From: Curtobacterium sp. MCJR17_020
GTDB lineage: Bacteria; Actinomycetota; Actinomycetes; Actinomycetales; Microbacteriaceae
Reading direction: 5' to 3'
NCBI RefSeq assembly: GCF_003234365.2
Contig: NZ_CP126260.1
Span: forward strand, 2,294,001-2,358,000
DNA length: 64,000 bases
Of this stretch, positions 8,985 through 17,497 are shown in pieces. A program made the position numbers and the translations under genes. Position 1 is the stretch's first letter, and each line of letters starts with the position of its first letter. A model generated the notes under the pieces. That model did no database searches. It was not told the origin of the DNA and was given only the letters and a program-made list of their open reading frames with translations.

Positions 8985-9806
8985 ATGCAGTTCCTCGTGG
9001 TCGGTCAGTGGCAGGGTTCGGCGTCGTCGCGCGCGATGCGCCTCGGGGACGGAGCGACCGCGATCGCGGCCGACCTCCCCCGTGCGTCCACCACCGTGGT
9101 CGACGTCCCCACCGGCGCGGGCGACCGGCTCGAGACGGCGGTCGCCCGCTACACCTCCGTGCTCGCCGTCGCCGACCGCGTGGCCGAGGAGACCGGCGTC
9201 GCGAGCGAACCCGTCCTCGTCGTCGGTGGGGACGGCGCGAGTGTCCTCGGCGCGACCGTGGGCCTCGGCCCGGACACCGCGTTCGTGCGCATCGCCGGGT
9301 CCAGCGGGTACCGCGCACTCAACCGCGCCCAGCCCGTCGCCGCCGAGACCGCGGCCCTGCGGATCCTGGTCGACCGCGCCGACGAGCTGTTCCCCGCGCT
9401 GCCGGTGCTCCCCGCCTCGTCGGTCGTGGTCGCGGGCGTCCGCGGGCTCGACGACGCCGAGGACGCCGCACTCGACCGTGCCGGGATCACCCGACTCGAC
9501 GTCGACGCCGCCACCCCTGACGCCCTCGCCGCTGCCGTCGACGCCACCGGAGCGACCTCGGTGTTCGTGCACGTCGACCTCGACGTCCTCGACCCGTCCG
9601 AGGTCGACGGTCTGCTCGAGCCGGTGCCGTTCGGACTCGACGGCGCGGGACTGGTCGAGCGGATCCAGGCCGCGACCCGCGGCCGCCGCCTGGCCGGCGC
9701 CGCGCTCACCGGCTTCGCTCCCGTCGACCCGGACCGTGCAGTGGACGACCTCGGCGTGATCCTGCGCGTCGTCGGGGCGTTGACCAGCGCCTCCCGGGTG
9801 GCCTGA
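8985..9806 (+). CDS. Arginase-fold (ureohydrolase family) protein, degenerate metal site
   Basis: A 273-residue protein with the overall pattern of the arginase/agmatinase family. The usual GGDHS reads GGDGAS at about residue 80, so the first metal His is Gly. The region that should hold DxHxD reads VRIAGSSGYRALN with no ligand. The last motif, HVDLDVLDP (about 196-204), is intact. Four of six manganese ligands therefore seem absent, and hydrolysis of a guanidino substrate is doubtful. It may have a binding or structural role. ATG 8985 follows CAGACT by six bases, a leaderless arrangement. It stands alone between pspA and the flavoprotein gene. Confidence 0.75.
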   Translation: MQFLVVGQWQGSASSRAMRLGDGATAIAADLPRASTTVVDVPTGAGDRLETAVARYTSVLAVADRVAEETGVASEPVLVVGGDGASVLGATVGLGPDTAFVRIAGSSGYRALNRAQPVAAETAALRILVDRADELFPALPVLPASSVVVAGVRGLDDAEDAALDRAGITRLDVDAATPDALAAAVDATGATSVFVHVDLDVLDPSEVDGLLEPVPFGLDGAGLVERIQAATRGRRLAGAALTGFAPVDPDRAVDDLGVILRVVGALTSASRVA

Positions 9807-9848
9807 GAACCGACCCGGCGCGCCGGGCGCACCCCATGCCGGTCCGCG

Positions 9849-9854
9849 TACGCT
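9849..9854 (+). promoter_or_regulatory. -10 hexamer TACGCT of the flavoprotein gene
   Basis: TACGCT ends seven bases before ATG 9862, predicting a leaderless transcript. Confidence 0.55.
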
Positions 9855-9861
9855 CGGCCTC

Positions 9862-11265
9862 ATGACGGACTACGACCTCATCGTGATCGGCGCCGGCGCA
9901 GTCGGCGAGAACGTGGCGGACTACGCCCACAAGCGCGGCCTGGCGGTCGCGATCGTGGAGTCCGAACTGGTCGGCGGCGAGTGCTCCTACTGGGCGTGCA
10001 TGCCGTCGAAGGCACTGTTGCGCAGCGGCCACGCGTTGGCAGCGGCGAAGCGGCTGGACGGCGCGAAGCAGGCCGTCACCGGCGACCTCGACGCCGCCCA
10101 CGTGCTCGCCCGCCGCAACTCGTTCACCTCGGACTGGAAGGACGACGGTCAGGTCTCCTGGCTCGAGTCCGCCGACATCGCCCTGATCCGCGGCCACGCC
10201 CGCATCACCGGCGAGAAGACCATCGAGGTCGGCGGTGAGACGCACACCGCCCGCGCCGCCGTCGCCGTCGTGACCGGGTCGCTGCACGCGCTGCCGAACG
10301 TGCCGGGTCTCGCCGAGGCGACGCCGTGGGGCACCCGCGAGGGCACCAGCGCCCAGCAGGTGCCGGAGAGCCTGCTCGTGATCGGGGGCGGTGTCGCCGG
10401 CTCCGAGCTCGCCACCGCCTGGGCATCGCTCGGCGCGAAGGTCACCCTCGTCGCCCGGCACGGGCTGCTCGGCGGCATGGAACCGTTCGCCGGCGAGCTC
10501 GTCACCGACGCGCTCCGCGAGCTCGGCGTCGACGTCCGCACCGGGGTGAACCCCGTGCGGGTCGACCGCGACGAGCACGGTCTGGTCACCACGACCCTCG
10601 ACGACGACACGACGGTCATCACGAGCGAGGTGCTGGCCGCCACCGGCCGTACCCCGCACACCGCCGACCTCGGGCTCGAGTCCGTCGGGCTCACCGCCGG
10701 CGACTGGCTCGAGGTCGACGACACGATGCTCGTGCACGGCACCGACTGGCTGTACGCCGTCGGCGACGCCAACCACCGCGCGCTCCTCACCCACCAGGGC
10801 AAGTACCAGGCCCGCGCAGCCGGCGAGGCCATCGCCGCCCGGCACCAGGGCACGCCGCTGCACACCGAGCCGTGGGGCGCCCACGTCGCGACCGCCGACC
10901 ACGCCGCGGTCCCCCAGGTCACGTTCACCGACCCCGAGGTCGCGAGCGTCGGCCTGACCGAGCAGGCCGCGCGCGAGCAGGGGCTGAACGTCCGTGCCGT
11001 GGAGTACGACCTCGGCGGCGTCGCGGGTTCCGCGCTGCAGGCCGACGGCTACACCGGCCGCGCCAAGATGGTCGTCGACGAGGACCGCGGGGTCGTGGTG
11101 GGCGTCACCTTCGTCGGCCAGGACGTCGCCGAGATGCTGCACGCGGCGACTATCGCCGTCGTCGGCGAGGTTCCGGTCGACCGCCTCTGGCACGCGGTGC
11201 CGGCCTACCCGACGATGAACGAGATCTGGCTCCGTCTGCTCGAGACCTACGGTCGCCCGGCCTGA
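9862..11265 (+). CDS. FAD-dependent pyridine nucleotide-disulfide oxidoreductase
   Basis: A 467-residue flavoprotein of the dihydrolipoamide dehydrogenase/mercuric reductase class. It has the FAD Rossmann motif DLIVIGAGAVGENV at the N-terminus, the redox pair Cys41-x4-Cys46 in GGECSYWACMPSK, a NAD(P) motif LLVIGGGVAGSE, and a C-terminal dimerisation domain with HAVPAYPTMNE giving the active-site His-Glu. The Cys context (SYWACMPSK rather than VNVGCIPSK) marks the subgroup often named after LpdA or mercuric reductase without biochemical proof. It is not next to any 2-oxoacid dehydrogenase gene, so a general NAD(P)H-disulfide or quinone role is more likely. Two bases separate it from the next start. 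Confidence 0.85.
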   Translation: MTDYDLIVIGAGAVGENVADYAHKRGLAVAIVESELVGGECSYWACMPSKALLRSGHALAAAKRLDGAKQAVTGDLDAAHVLARRNSFTSDWKDDGQVSWLESADIALIRGHARITGEKTIEVGGETHTARAAVAVVTGSLHALPNVPGLAEATPWGTREGTSAQQVPESLLVIGGGVAGSELATAWASLGAKVTLVARHGLLGGMEPFAGELVTDALRELGVDVRTGVNPVRVDRDEHGLVTTTLDDDTTVITSEVLAATGRTPHTADLGLESVGLTAGDWLEVDDTMLVHGTDWLYAVGDANHRALLTHQGKYQARAAGEAIAARHQGTPLHTEPWGAHVATADHAAVPQVTFTDPEVASVGLTEQAAREQGLNVRAVEYDLGGVAGSALQADGYTGRAKMVVDEDRGVVVGVTFVGQDVAEMLHAATIAVVGEVPVDRLWHAVPAYPTMNEIWLRLLETYGRPA

Positions 11266-11267
11266 GC

Positions 11268-11636
11268 GTGCGCGGACTGGCGCGCCGGGCGCTGCTCGAC
11301 TCCCCCGTGTCGCGGGTGGGCTGGCTGTTCGCCACGGCGGTCGGTCTGGCGATCGGCGTACCGCTGTCGACCGGCCGCGTCCGCGTGGTCGACGGGCTCG
11401 TCGTCTGCTCGGGGTTGCCGCGGTGGGTGTTCCGTCGTGGCGGCACCTGCGTGGGGTCGGTGTACCTGACCCGGGACAACGACGGGGCCCGGGTGCTGCG
11501 GCACGAGCGGGTGCACGTCGAGCAGTGGCGGCGGTACGGCATGCTCATGCCCGTGCTGTACGCCGTCGCCGGCCGAGACCCGCTCCGCAACCGCTTCGAG
11601 GTCGAGGCGGGGCTGGAGGACGGCGGCTACCGCTGA
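11268..11636 (+). CDS. Small uncharacterised protein with HExxH motif
   Basis: A 122-residue protein starting at GTG 11268, two bases after the flavoprotein stop, so the two are probably co-translated. It has one hydrophobic stretch near residues 15-30 (VGWLFATAVGLAIGVPL), then a metallopeptidase-like HERVH at residues 79-83 (VLRHERVHVEQWRRYG), then NRFEVEAGLEDG with two further Glu that could supply a third ligand. I do not recognise a named family. A membrane-tethered zinc protein is the most that the sequence supports, and metal binding is inferred from the motif alone. Confidence 0.7.
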   Translation: MRGLARRALLDSPVSRVGWLFATAVGLAIGVPLSTGRVRVVDGLVVCSGLPRWVFRRGGTCVGSVYLTRDNDGARVLRHERVHVEQWRRYGMLMPVLYAVAGRDPLRNRFEVEAGLEDGGYR

Positions 11637-11697
11637 CGGGTGGCCGTGCGCCCCTCTGTTTGCCGTGTGCCGATCGGTCACGACACCCCGTCGGGCC

Positions 11698-11764
11698 GGC
11701 GCCGAGTGGTCGCAGACCGTCGGCGGCTCCGGCCGCATCCGACGGTCTGCGACCGCTCGGCGCC
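11698..11764. terminator. 26-bp stem-loop, likely bidirectional terminator
   Basis: Arms 11698-11723 and 11739-11764 pair over 26 bases with one mismatch around a 15-base loop. It begins 61 bases after the stop of the HExxH gene. There is no U-tract, as is common for actinobacterial hairpin terminators. Confidence 0.6.
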
Positions 11765-11824
11765 GCACGCGCGGCGCGCCGTGACCTCCGGTGAGGGCCG
11801 GCCAGGCGACGAGACGTGACCGAA

Positions 11825-11874
11825 CGGCGGACGGGAGGCACGGATCACGGCCGCCACGGGCCTCCCGTCCGCCG
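11825..11874. terminator. Family-A palindrome copy 1
   Basis: Arms 11825-11839 and 11860-11874 pair over 15 bases with a 20-base loop. The arm CGGCGGACGGGAGGC shares the core GGACGGGAGGC with hairpins at 33804, 45226, 49876 and 55297. Confidence 0.65.
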
Positions 11875-12135
11875 TGGTCCGGCCCACCTGCCCGGCTGAG
11901 GAGCGCTGATCGGTCGCGACACCCCGTCGGGGCGGCGCCGAGCGGTCGGTCAGACGCCCTCCACCCCTGCCGCCGAGGTTCCACGACATGCCGCGTGCGT
12001 GGCGCCGAGGTTCCACGGACGGCCCGGATGCGGCGCGAGATGCCGAGATTTCGGAACCTCGGGGTGCGGGTGCGGGCGGGCGGGCGCGGGCGGGCCAGGA
12101 GCGGGCGGGCCTGGGGAGCGGGCGGGCGCGCGGGG

Positions 12136-12933
12136 TCAGGCGGCGGGACGACGGGGGACGATGAGGGGCGTGCCGGTCTCGGGGTCGGGGACGACCACGC
12201 ACGGCAGGCCGAAGACGTCCTCGACGAGGTCGGCCGTCAGCACCGCGGCCGGGGGTCCGGCAGCGACGATCGACCCCTGGCGCATCGCGATGACGTGGGT
12301 GGCGTAGCGCGCCGCCTGGTTCAGGTCGTGCAGCACCGCGACGACCGTCCGACCCGCGGCGTGCAGCGCGGAGGCCAGCTCGAGCACGTCGTACTGGTGC
12401 GCGATGTCGAGGAACGTCGTCGGCTCGTCGAGCAGCACAATGTCGGTCTCCTGCGCCAGGACCATCGCGATCCACACCCGCTGCCGCTGCCCCCCGGAGA
12501 GCTCGTCGACGCTCCGGTCCGCCAGCTCCACCGTCGACGTCTGCTCGAGGGCGGCCTGCACGGCACGCCGGTCGGACCCGGACGACGGGTGCAGCAGGTC
12601 CTGGTGCGGGAACCGCCCGCGGGACACCAGGTCGCGCACGGTGATGCCGTCCGGGGCGATCGGCGTCTGCGGCAGCATGCCGACCCGCCGGGCCACGGCC
12701 TTCGGACGGTAGGAGTCGATCGGCGCTCCGTCGAGGTACACGGTGCCGGCTCGGGGCTTGAGGGTGCGTGCGAGCGACTTCAGCAGCGTCGACTTGCCGC
12801 ACGCGTTCGGGCCGACGATGACGGTCAGTTCACCGTCGGGGACGTCCACGTCGAGCGCGTCCACCACGATGCGGTCGTCGTACGCGAGCGTCAGCCCACG
12901 CACGCCGAGCGCGGTCGTCGGGACCCCGACCAC
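12136..12933 (-). CDS. Iron-siderophore ABC transporter ATP-binding protein (FecE/FepC type)
   Basis: Cytosolic ATPase of about 265 residues. Walker A is GPNACGKST (41-49), the variant typical of ferric-siderophore importers; the signature is LSGGQRQR, Walker B is IVLLDEPTT and the switch His is in AVLHDLNQA. The start is uncertain: GTG 12933 fits the domain, but coding may begin nearer 12958, right after the siderophore-interacting protein stop. It follows that reductase gene directly and should share its iron-regulated promoter. No permease or binding-protein gene is in the window, so the partner subunits must be elsewhere. Confidence 0.9.
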   Translation of the reverse strand: MVGVPTTALGVRGLTLAYDDRIVVDALDVDVPDGELTVIVGPNACGKSTLLKSLARTLKPRAGTVYLDGAPIDSYRPKAVARRVGMLPQTPIAPDGITVRDLVSRGRFPHQDLLHPSSGSDRRAVQAALEQTSTVELADRSVDELSGGQRQRVWIAMVLAQETDIVLLDEPTTFLDIAHQYDVLELASALHAAGRTVVAVLHDLNQAARYATHVIAMRQGSIVAAGPPAAVLTADLVEDVFGLPCVVVPDPETGTPLIVPRRPAA

Positions 12934-12959
12934 GCTGGTCGGCAGTCCGGCTGCGCCGT

Positions 12960-13895
12960 TCAGTTCTCGGCCTTGCCGTGCCGCCAGTACCCCATGAACG
13001 CGACCTGCTTGCGGTCGATGCCGACGCCGCGCACCAGGTGCCGCCGGAGCTCCTTGACGCAGCCGGCCTCGCCCGCGATCCAGGCGTAGACGGGGCGCGA
13101 CTCCTCGGTGGCCGGCACGTCCCAGAGGACCTGCTCGTCGACGTCGACGTCCGCCGGCTCGACGGCGTCCCCACAGGCGGGACCCGCGGCGACCGACGGC
13201 GAACCGGCGACGGGCGCAGCACCGGCGACGACCGTCGACGCCCACGCGTGCACCTGGTCGGTCATGCGGACGCCGTGGGTCGCACCGTTCCGGGCGATCC
13301 AACGGACCTCGACCCCGGCGGGCGCGGTCACGGGCAGCCGGTCGGCGTCGGTCGGCACCTCGATGAAGACGTGTCCGACGGTCGAGACGTCGAGCGCCTC
13401 GAGGATGGCGCAGATCGCCGGGGCGGCGGTCTCGTCCCCGGCGAGCAGGATGCGGTTCGCGTGCCCGGGTGCGAACTCGGCGGCACCGGTCGGCAGGTCC
13501 TCGGGCGATTCCGGCACACGGGGTCCGACGATCCGGAGCTCATCGCCGACCCGGCAGGACGACACCCAACGGGATGCGGGTCCGGCGTCGCCGTGTGCGA
13601 CGAAGTCGATGTCGAGCTCACGGGCGTCGGGCCGGAACGAGCGGACGGTGTAGGTGCGCAGCGGGTTGCGTTCCGCGTCCGGCAGCGCACGCCAGGCGGC
13701 GTACCAGTCCTCGTCCTCGGGCAGTTCGGAGAACCCCACACCGTCGAGCGGCAGGACGACCTTGATCCGCTGGTCGAGCCCGACCGAGGAGAAGTCCGCC
13801 AGGGCATCGCCCGTCAGCGTCACCCGGACGAAGTGCGGGGTGAGCGACGTGACCGCTGCCACACGGACGGAGAAGACGCGGTACCGGGTTGCCAC
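12960..13895 (-). CDS. Siderophore-interacting protein (FAD-binding ferric-chelate reductase)
   Basis: A 311-residue cytosolic flavoprotein of the ViuB/SIP family that reduces imported Fe(III)-siderophore to release iron. The FAD-binding motif RTYTVRSF is present near residue 80, and the C-terminal NAD(P)H-binding region carries YAWIAGEAGCVKELRRHL, the family hallmark. Start is GTG 13895. A DtxR/IdeR-like box lies 10-28 bases upstream (13905-13923), so expression should rise when iron is scarce. It is transcribed with the FecE-type ATPase downstream. Confidence 0.92.
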   Translation of the reverse strand: MATRYRVFSVRVAAVTSLTPHFVRVTLTGDALADFSSVGLDQRIKVVLPLDGVGFSELPEDEDWYAAWRALPDAERNPLRTYTVRSFRPDARELDIDFVAHGDAGPASRWVSSCRVGDELRIVGPRVPESPEDLPTGAAEFAPGHANRILLAGDETAAPAICAILEALDVSTVGHVFIEVPTDADRLPVTAPAGVEVRWIARNGATHGVRMTDQVHAWASTVVAGAAPVAGSPSVAAGPACGDAVEPADVDVDEQVLWDVPATEESRPVYAWIAGEAGCVKELRRHLVRGVGIDRKQVAFMGYWRHGKAEN

Positions 13896-13904
13896 GGATC
13901 CGAG

Positions 13905-13923
13905 TATGGCATGCCTTACCTAA
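13905..13923 (-). promoter_or_regulatory. DtxR/IdeR-type iron box
   Basis: The minus strand reads TTAGGTAAGGCATGCCATA. It matches the 19-base consensus TTAGGTTAGGCTAACCTAA at 13 positions, with a near-perfect left half. It sits just upstream of the siderophore reductase start, the expected place for iron repression. Confidence 0.7.
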
Positions 13924-13960
13924 CGTCTCCAGACCTCCGGACGGTGCGAAGATCGCTTCC

Positions 13961-14902
13961 GTGCCCGATGCCCCCGACGACGAATTCGCAGACCTGGCCG
14001 CCCTCGCCCGCGCGAGCGGCGTGACGGAGCCGCTCCGCGCCTCCAGGCAGGTGGTCCGCACCGCCGACGGGCAGGAGACGTCCGCCATCCGGTGGGGCGA
14101 CCGGGAGGCCCGGATCACCTACCTGCACGGGCTCGGCATCGACGCCCACAGTTTCGACCAGACCGCGCTCGCCGTCGGCGAGCCGGCGGTCGCCCTCGAC
14201 CTCCCCGGCCACGGCCGATCGTCGTGGCGGGACGACGCGGACTACGGGGCGTCCGTGACGGCGCCGACCGTGCTCGCGGCGCTCGACGCCCTGGACGTGC
14301 CGCCGGGGATCGTCGTCGGGCACTCCCTCGGTGCGATCCTGTCGGCACGGCTCGCGGCCACGGCACCGGAGCGGGTGACCGGGCTCGTCCTCGTCGACAT
14401 GTCGCCGGACTTCGCGCAGCGGGCGGTCGACCGGATCGCCCGCGCGCTCGAGGCCGAGGAGCCGTTCGCCACCCTGGACCAGGTCGTCGACCGGGCGATC
14501 GAGGCACGCGTCGGCGACGACCGGCACGTGCTGCTGCGTGAGGCGCGCCACACCACGCGGCTCGGCGACGACGGCGCGCTCGTGCGGCGCCACCACTTCC
14601 CGCACCTGCCCGCCGGCCGCACGTCGTCGGTGGGGCGCTTCGCCGACGCGTGGCCCGACCTCGAGGCCCTGCGCGTGCCGATCCTGCTCGTCCGCGGCGA
14701 CCGCGGGTACGTGTCCCCGAAGCTGCACGCCGCGTTCGCCGAGCGGCTGCCGGACGCCGAGATCGTGACGGTCACGGCACGGCACGCGGTGCAGAACCAG
14801 GCGCCCCTCGAACTGGCCTCGGCGATCCGGGCATGGGCCGCACGTCACGGATTGTTGCACCGGATCGATGAACCGTCGCGGGACCGTACCGGCCCCCGGT
14901 AA
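13961..14902 (+). CDS. Alpha/beta hydrolase
   Basis: A 313-residue hydrolase. The nucleophile elbow is VVGHSLGA (Ser122), the oxyanion strand is ITYLHGLG, the acid is probably Asp in LLVRGDRGYVS and the base His in ARHAVQNQAP. It has no signal peptide, so it is cytosolic. The substrate cannot be deduced. GTG 13961 is chosen because earlier codons lack coding character and overlap the iron box region. It precedes the peptide ABC importer by 59 bases in the same direction, so a role in processing imported substrate is possible but unproven. Confidence 0.8.
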   Translation: MPDAPDDEFADLAALARASGVTEPLRASRQVVRTADGQETSAIRWGDREARITYLHGLGIDAHSFDQTALAVGEPAVALDLPGHGRSSWRDDADYGASVTAPTVLAALDALDVPPGIVVGHSLGAILSARLAATAPERVTGLVLVDMSPDFAQRAVDRIARALEAEEPFATLDQVVDRAIEARVGDDRHVLLREARHTTRLGDDGALVRRHHFPHLPAGRTSSVGRFADAWPDLEALRVPILLVRGDRGYVSPKLHAAFAERLPDAEIVTVTARHAVQNQAPLELASAIRAWAARHGLLHRIDEPSRDRTGPR

Positions 14903-14961
14903 CCTCGTGCGAGCGCGAGCTGTGACCATCGCCCTCGCGTCCGGAAGGAACCCACACCCCC

Positions 14962-16515
14962 ATGAGTCCGCTCCTGTCCCGCCGTCCCGCCCGGGCGGCG
15001 CGCACCACGCGCCTCGGACGTGCTGCCCTCGCCGCCACCGCGGTCGCCGTCGTCTCCGCCCTCGCACTGACCGGCTGCTCCGGATCGTCGAACGAGGACG
15101 GCGGCGCCGACGCCACCGTCCGCGTCGGCCTGGTGCTCGAACCGACCAGCCTCGACATCCGCACGCAGTCCGGTGCAGCGCTCGACCAGGTGCTCATCGA
15201 CAACGTGTACCAGGGGCTCGTCGGCCGGACCGCCGACGGCGACATCCGCGACGTGCTGGCCTCCGAGCACGAGGTCTCCGACGACGGGCTGACGTACACG
15301 TTCACGCTGCGCGACGGCATCACCTTCCAGGACGGCAAGGACGTCACCGCGGCCGACGTCGTCTGGTCGCTCGAGCAGGTCAAGTCGAACGAGACCTACG
15401 TCGACTCCGCCAAGCTCGCCGGCGTCACCTCGATCACGTCCCCGTCGACCGGTGTGGTCGAGCTCAAGCTGGCGAAGCCCGACTCGGACCTGCTCTGGAA
15501 CCTGACCGGCCGCTCCGGCCTGGTGCTCGAGAAGGCCGCGACGAACGACCTGTCGGACACCGCGAACGGCACCGGCCCGTACGAGGTCGCGAGCTGGAAG
15601 CAGGGCGACTCGCTCACCTTCGACCGCAACGACGACTACTGGGGCACGAAGGCGAAGGTCGCGAAGATCGTCTTCCGGTACATCACCGACCCGTCGACGG
15701 CCGTCAACGCCATGGCGAACGGCGACCTCGACGTCCTCAACCCGGTCGACGGAACACTCAAGAGCCAGCTCGACGGCAACTCGGACATCGCGCTGCACTC
15801 CGGCAAGACGACCGACAAGTACACGCTCGCGTTCAACGACCAGAAGGCGCCGTTCACCGACAAGAAGGTGCGCCAGGCGATCCGGCAGGCGATCGACCCG
15901 AAGGCCCTCATCAAGGCCATCGGTGGCACGGGCGTCGAGCAGGGCGGCCCGATCCCGGAGCTCGATCCCGGGTACGAGGACCTGACCGACATCGACGCGT
16001 ACGACCCCGACAACGCGAAGCAGCTCCTCGCCGCCGCCGGTCAGGAGAACCTGAAGCTCACGCTGACGTACGCGAACATCTACCCGGCGACCATCGGCGA
16101 CGTGCTCAAGTCGCAGCTCGCCGACGTCGGGATCACCCTGACCGTGCAGCGCGTCGACTTCGCCACCTGGCTGTCGACGGTGTTCCAGGCGCCGAAGTCG
16201 GGCGAGCGCGACTTCGACCTGTCGATGGTCGACCACGTCGAGGCGCGCGACTTCGGCAACTGGGCGAACCCCGACTACTACTTCGGCTACGACAACGCCG
16301 AGGTGCAGTCGCTGTACGCCGAGTCGATCGCGGCCACCGACGAGGACGCCAAGGTCGACGCCCTGCGGAAGGCCGCGAAGATCGTGAGCGAGGACGCCGC
16401 TGGCGAGTGGCTCTACACGGCCACCGAGATCACCGCGGTGCGCTCCGGCGTGACGGGCTTCCCCGTGGACGGCGGCAACTCACGACTCGACCTGTCGAAG
16501 CTCGCCGTCAAGTGA
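14962..16515 (+). CDS. Peptide-type ABC transporter substrate-binding lipoprotein (family 5)
   Basis: A 517-residue lipoprotein: an Arg-rich N-terminus, a hydrophobic stretch, then lipobox LALTGC with Cys39 as the lipidated residue. The mature part matches SBP_bac_5 (DppA/OppA-like), with LVLEPTSLDIRTQSG at the start, TADDVVWSLE-like AADVVWSLEQV, and a long two-lobed fold. It captures oligopeptides or similar solutes outside the membrane. A GGAAGGAA ribosome site precedes ATG 14962. It is first of five genes, with permeases and ATPases following at short or overlapping spacing. Confidence 0.92.
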   Translation: MSPLLSRRPARAARTTRLGRAALAATAVAVVSALALTGCSGSSNEDGGADATVRVGLVLEPTSLDIRTQSGAALDQVLIDNVYQGLVGRTADGDIRDVLASEHEVSDDGLTYTFTLRDGITFQDGKDVTAADVVWSLEQVKSNETYVDSAKLAGVTSITSPSTGVVELKLAKPDSDLLWNLTGRSGLVLEKAATNDLSDTANGTGPYEVASWKQGDSLTFDRNDDYWGTKAKVAKIVFRYITDPSTAVNAMANGDLDVLNPVDGTLKSQLDGNSDIALHSGKTTDKYTLAFNDQKAPFTDKKVRQAIRQAIDPKALIKAIGGTGVEQGGPIPELDPGYEDLTDIDAYDPDNAKQLLAAAGQENLKLTLTYANIYPATIGDVLKSQLADVGITLTVQRVDFATWLSTVFQAPKSGERDFDLSMVDHVEARDFGNWANPDYYFGYDNAEVQSLYAESIAATDEDAKVDALRKAAKIVSEDAAGEWLYTATEITAVRSGVTGFPVDGGNSRLDLSKLAVK

Positions 16516-16543
16516 GACGACCCGCGCCCGGAGCTCCGAGCAC

Positions 16544-17497
16544 GTGACCCGGTTCCTGGTCGGCAGGCTGCTGCTGTTCGTCGTCGGGCTGCTCGTCGCG
16601 AGCGTCATCATCTTCGCGACGCTGCGGGTGCTGCCCGGCGACGTCGCCCAGGTCGTCGCCGGCACCCAGTCGACCCCGGCGCAGGTCGAGCAGCTCCGAC
16701 AGCAGCTCGGCCTCGACCGGCCCGTCGTGGTGCAGTACCTCGACTGGATCGGCGAGGTGTTCCGCGGCGACCTCGGCCGGTCCCTGGTGACCAACGGGCA
16801 GGTCGCGCCGGAGATCGCACAGAAGCTGGCGATCACGCTGCCGCTCGCGGGCATGTCACTCGTCACCGCGCTCGTGATCGGCGTCCCCCTCGGGGTCGTC
16901 GCCGCGGTGCTCCGCCGTCGCCCCGGCGGCGCCGTCATCGGGTTCGTGGCGCAGGCCGTCGCCGCGATCCCGGTCGTCTGGGCCGGCATGCTGCTCGTCG
17001 CGCTGTTCGCCGTCACGCTGCACTGGCTGCCGACACAGGGCTTTCCGCTCGACGGCTGGTCCGAGCCGGGGCGGGCGTTCGCGTCGCTCGTGCTGCCCGC
17101 GCTGACCATCGGCGCGGTCGAGGGTGCCGTCATCCTGCGCTTCACCCGGTCCGCGACGCTGTCGGTGCTCGACGCCGACCACGTCCGCACCGCGGCCGCG
17201 ATCGGGCTGACCCGCACGCAGGCGTTGCTCCGGCACGGGCTGCCCTCGGTCGCCCTCACCGTGCTCGCCGTGCTCGGGGTGCAGATCGCCGGGCTGCTGG
17301 TCGGGGCCGTCGTCGTCGAGCAGCTGTTCTCCCTGCCCGGGGTCGGTCGCATGCTCGTGACCGACGTCGGTCGCCGCGACGTCACCAAGGTGCAGTCCGA
17401 GCTGCTCGTGCTCACCGGGCTCGTGCTGCTGGTCGGCTTCGCCGTCGACGTCGTGCACCGCGCCCTCGACCCACGCCAACGCGAGGTGTCCGGATGA
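16544..17497 (+). CDS. Peptide-type ABC transporter permease (DppB-like)
   Basis: A 317-residue inner-membrane permease with about six helices; the first (LLLFVVGLLVASVIIFATL) is followed by the family motif VLPGDVAQVVAGTQ. The conserved EAA-loop region reads RTAAAIGLTRTQALLRHGLP and the C-terminal part has LFSLPGVGRMLV, both typical of the OppB/DppB group. It starts at GTG 16544, 28 bases after the binding protein, and its stop overlaps the next start (ATGA), so translation is coupled. Confidence 0.93.
   Translation: MTRFLVGRLLLFVVGLLVASVIIFATLRVLPGDVAQVVAGTQSTPAQVEQLRQQLGLDRPVVVQYLDWIGEVFRGDLGRSLVTNGQVAPEIAQKLAITLPLAGMSLVTALVIGVPLGVVAAVLRRRPGGAVIGFVAQAVAAIPVVWAGMLLVALFAVTLHWLPTQGFPLDGWSEPGRAFASLVLPALTIGAVEGAVILRFTRSATLSVLDADHVRTAAAIGLTRTQALLRHGLPSVALTVLAVLGVQIAGLLVGAVVVEQLFSLPGVGRMLVTDVGRRDVTKVQSELLVLTGLVLLVGFAVDVVHRALDPRQREVSG

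Larger units (their letters stand above)
11637..12135. repeat. 499-base repeat-rich gap between convergent genes
   Basis: No gene is supported here. The gap holds two 41-base direct repeats (11672-11712 and 11908-11948, three mismatches), a 26-bp stem (11698-11764), one copy of the GGACGGGAGGC palindrome (11825-11874), one copy of the GAGGTTCC/GGAACCTC element (11973-12062) and a G-run tract (12061-12128). Convergent genes end on both sides, so part of it must work as a terminator. Confidence 0.85.

Noticed and set aside
8985..9806. Calling this gene a functional arginase or agmatinase
   Set aside because: The His of GGDH and the DxHxD motif are absent, so activity is not supported.
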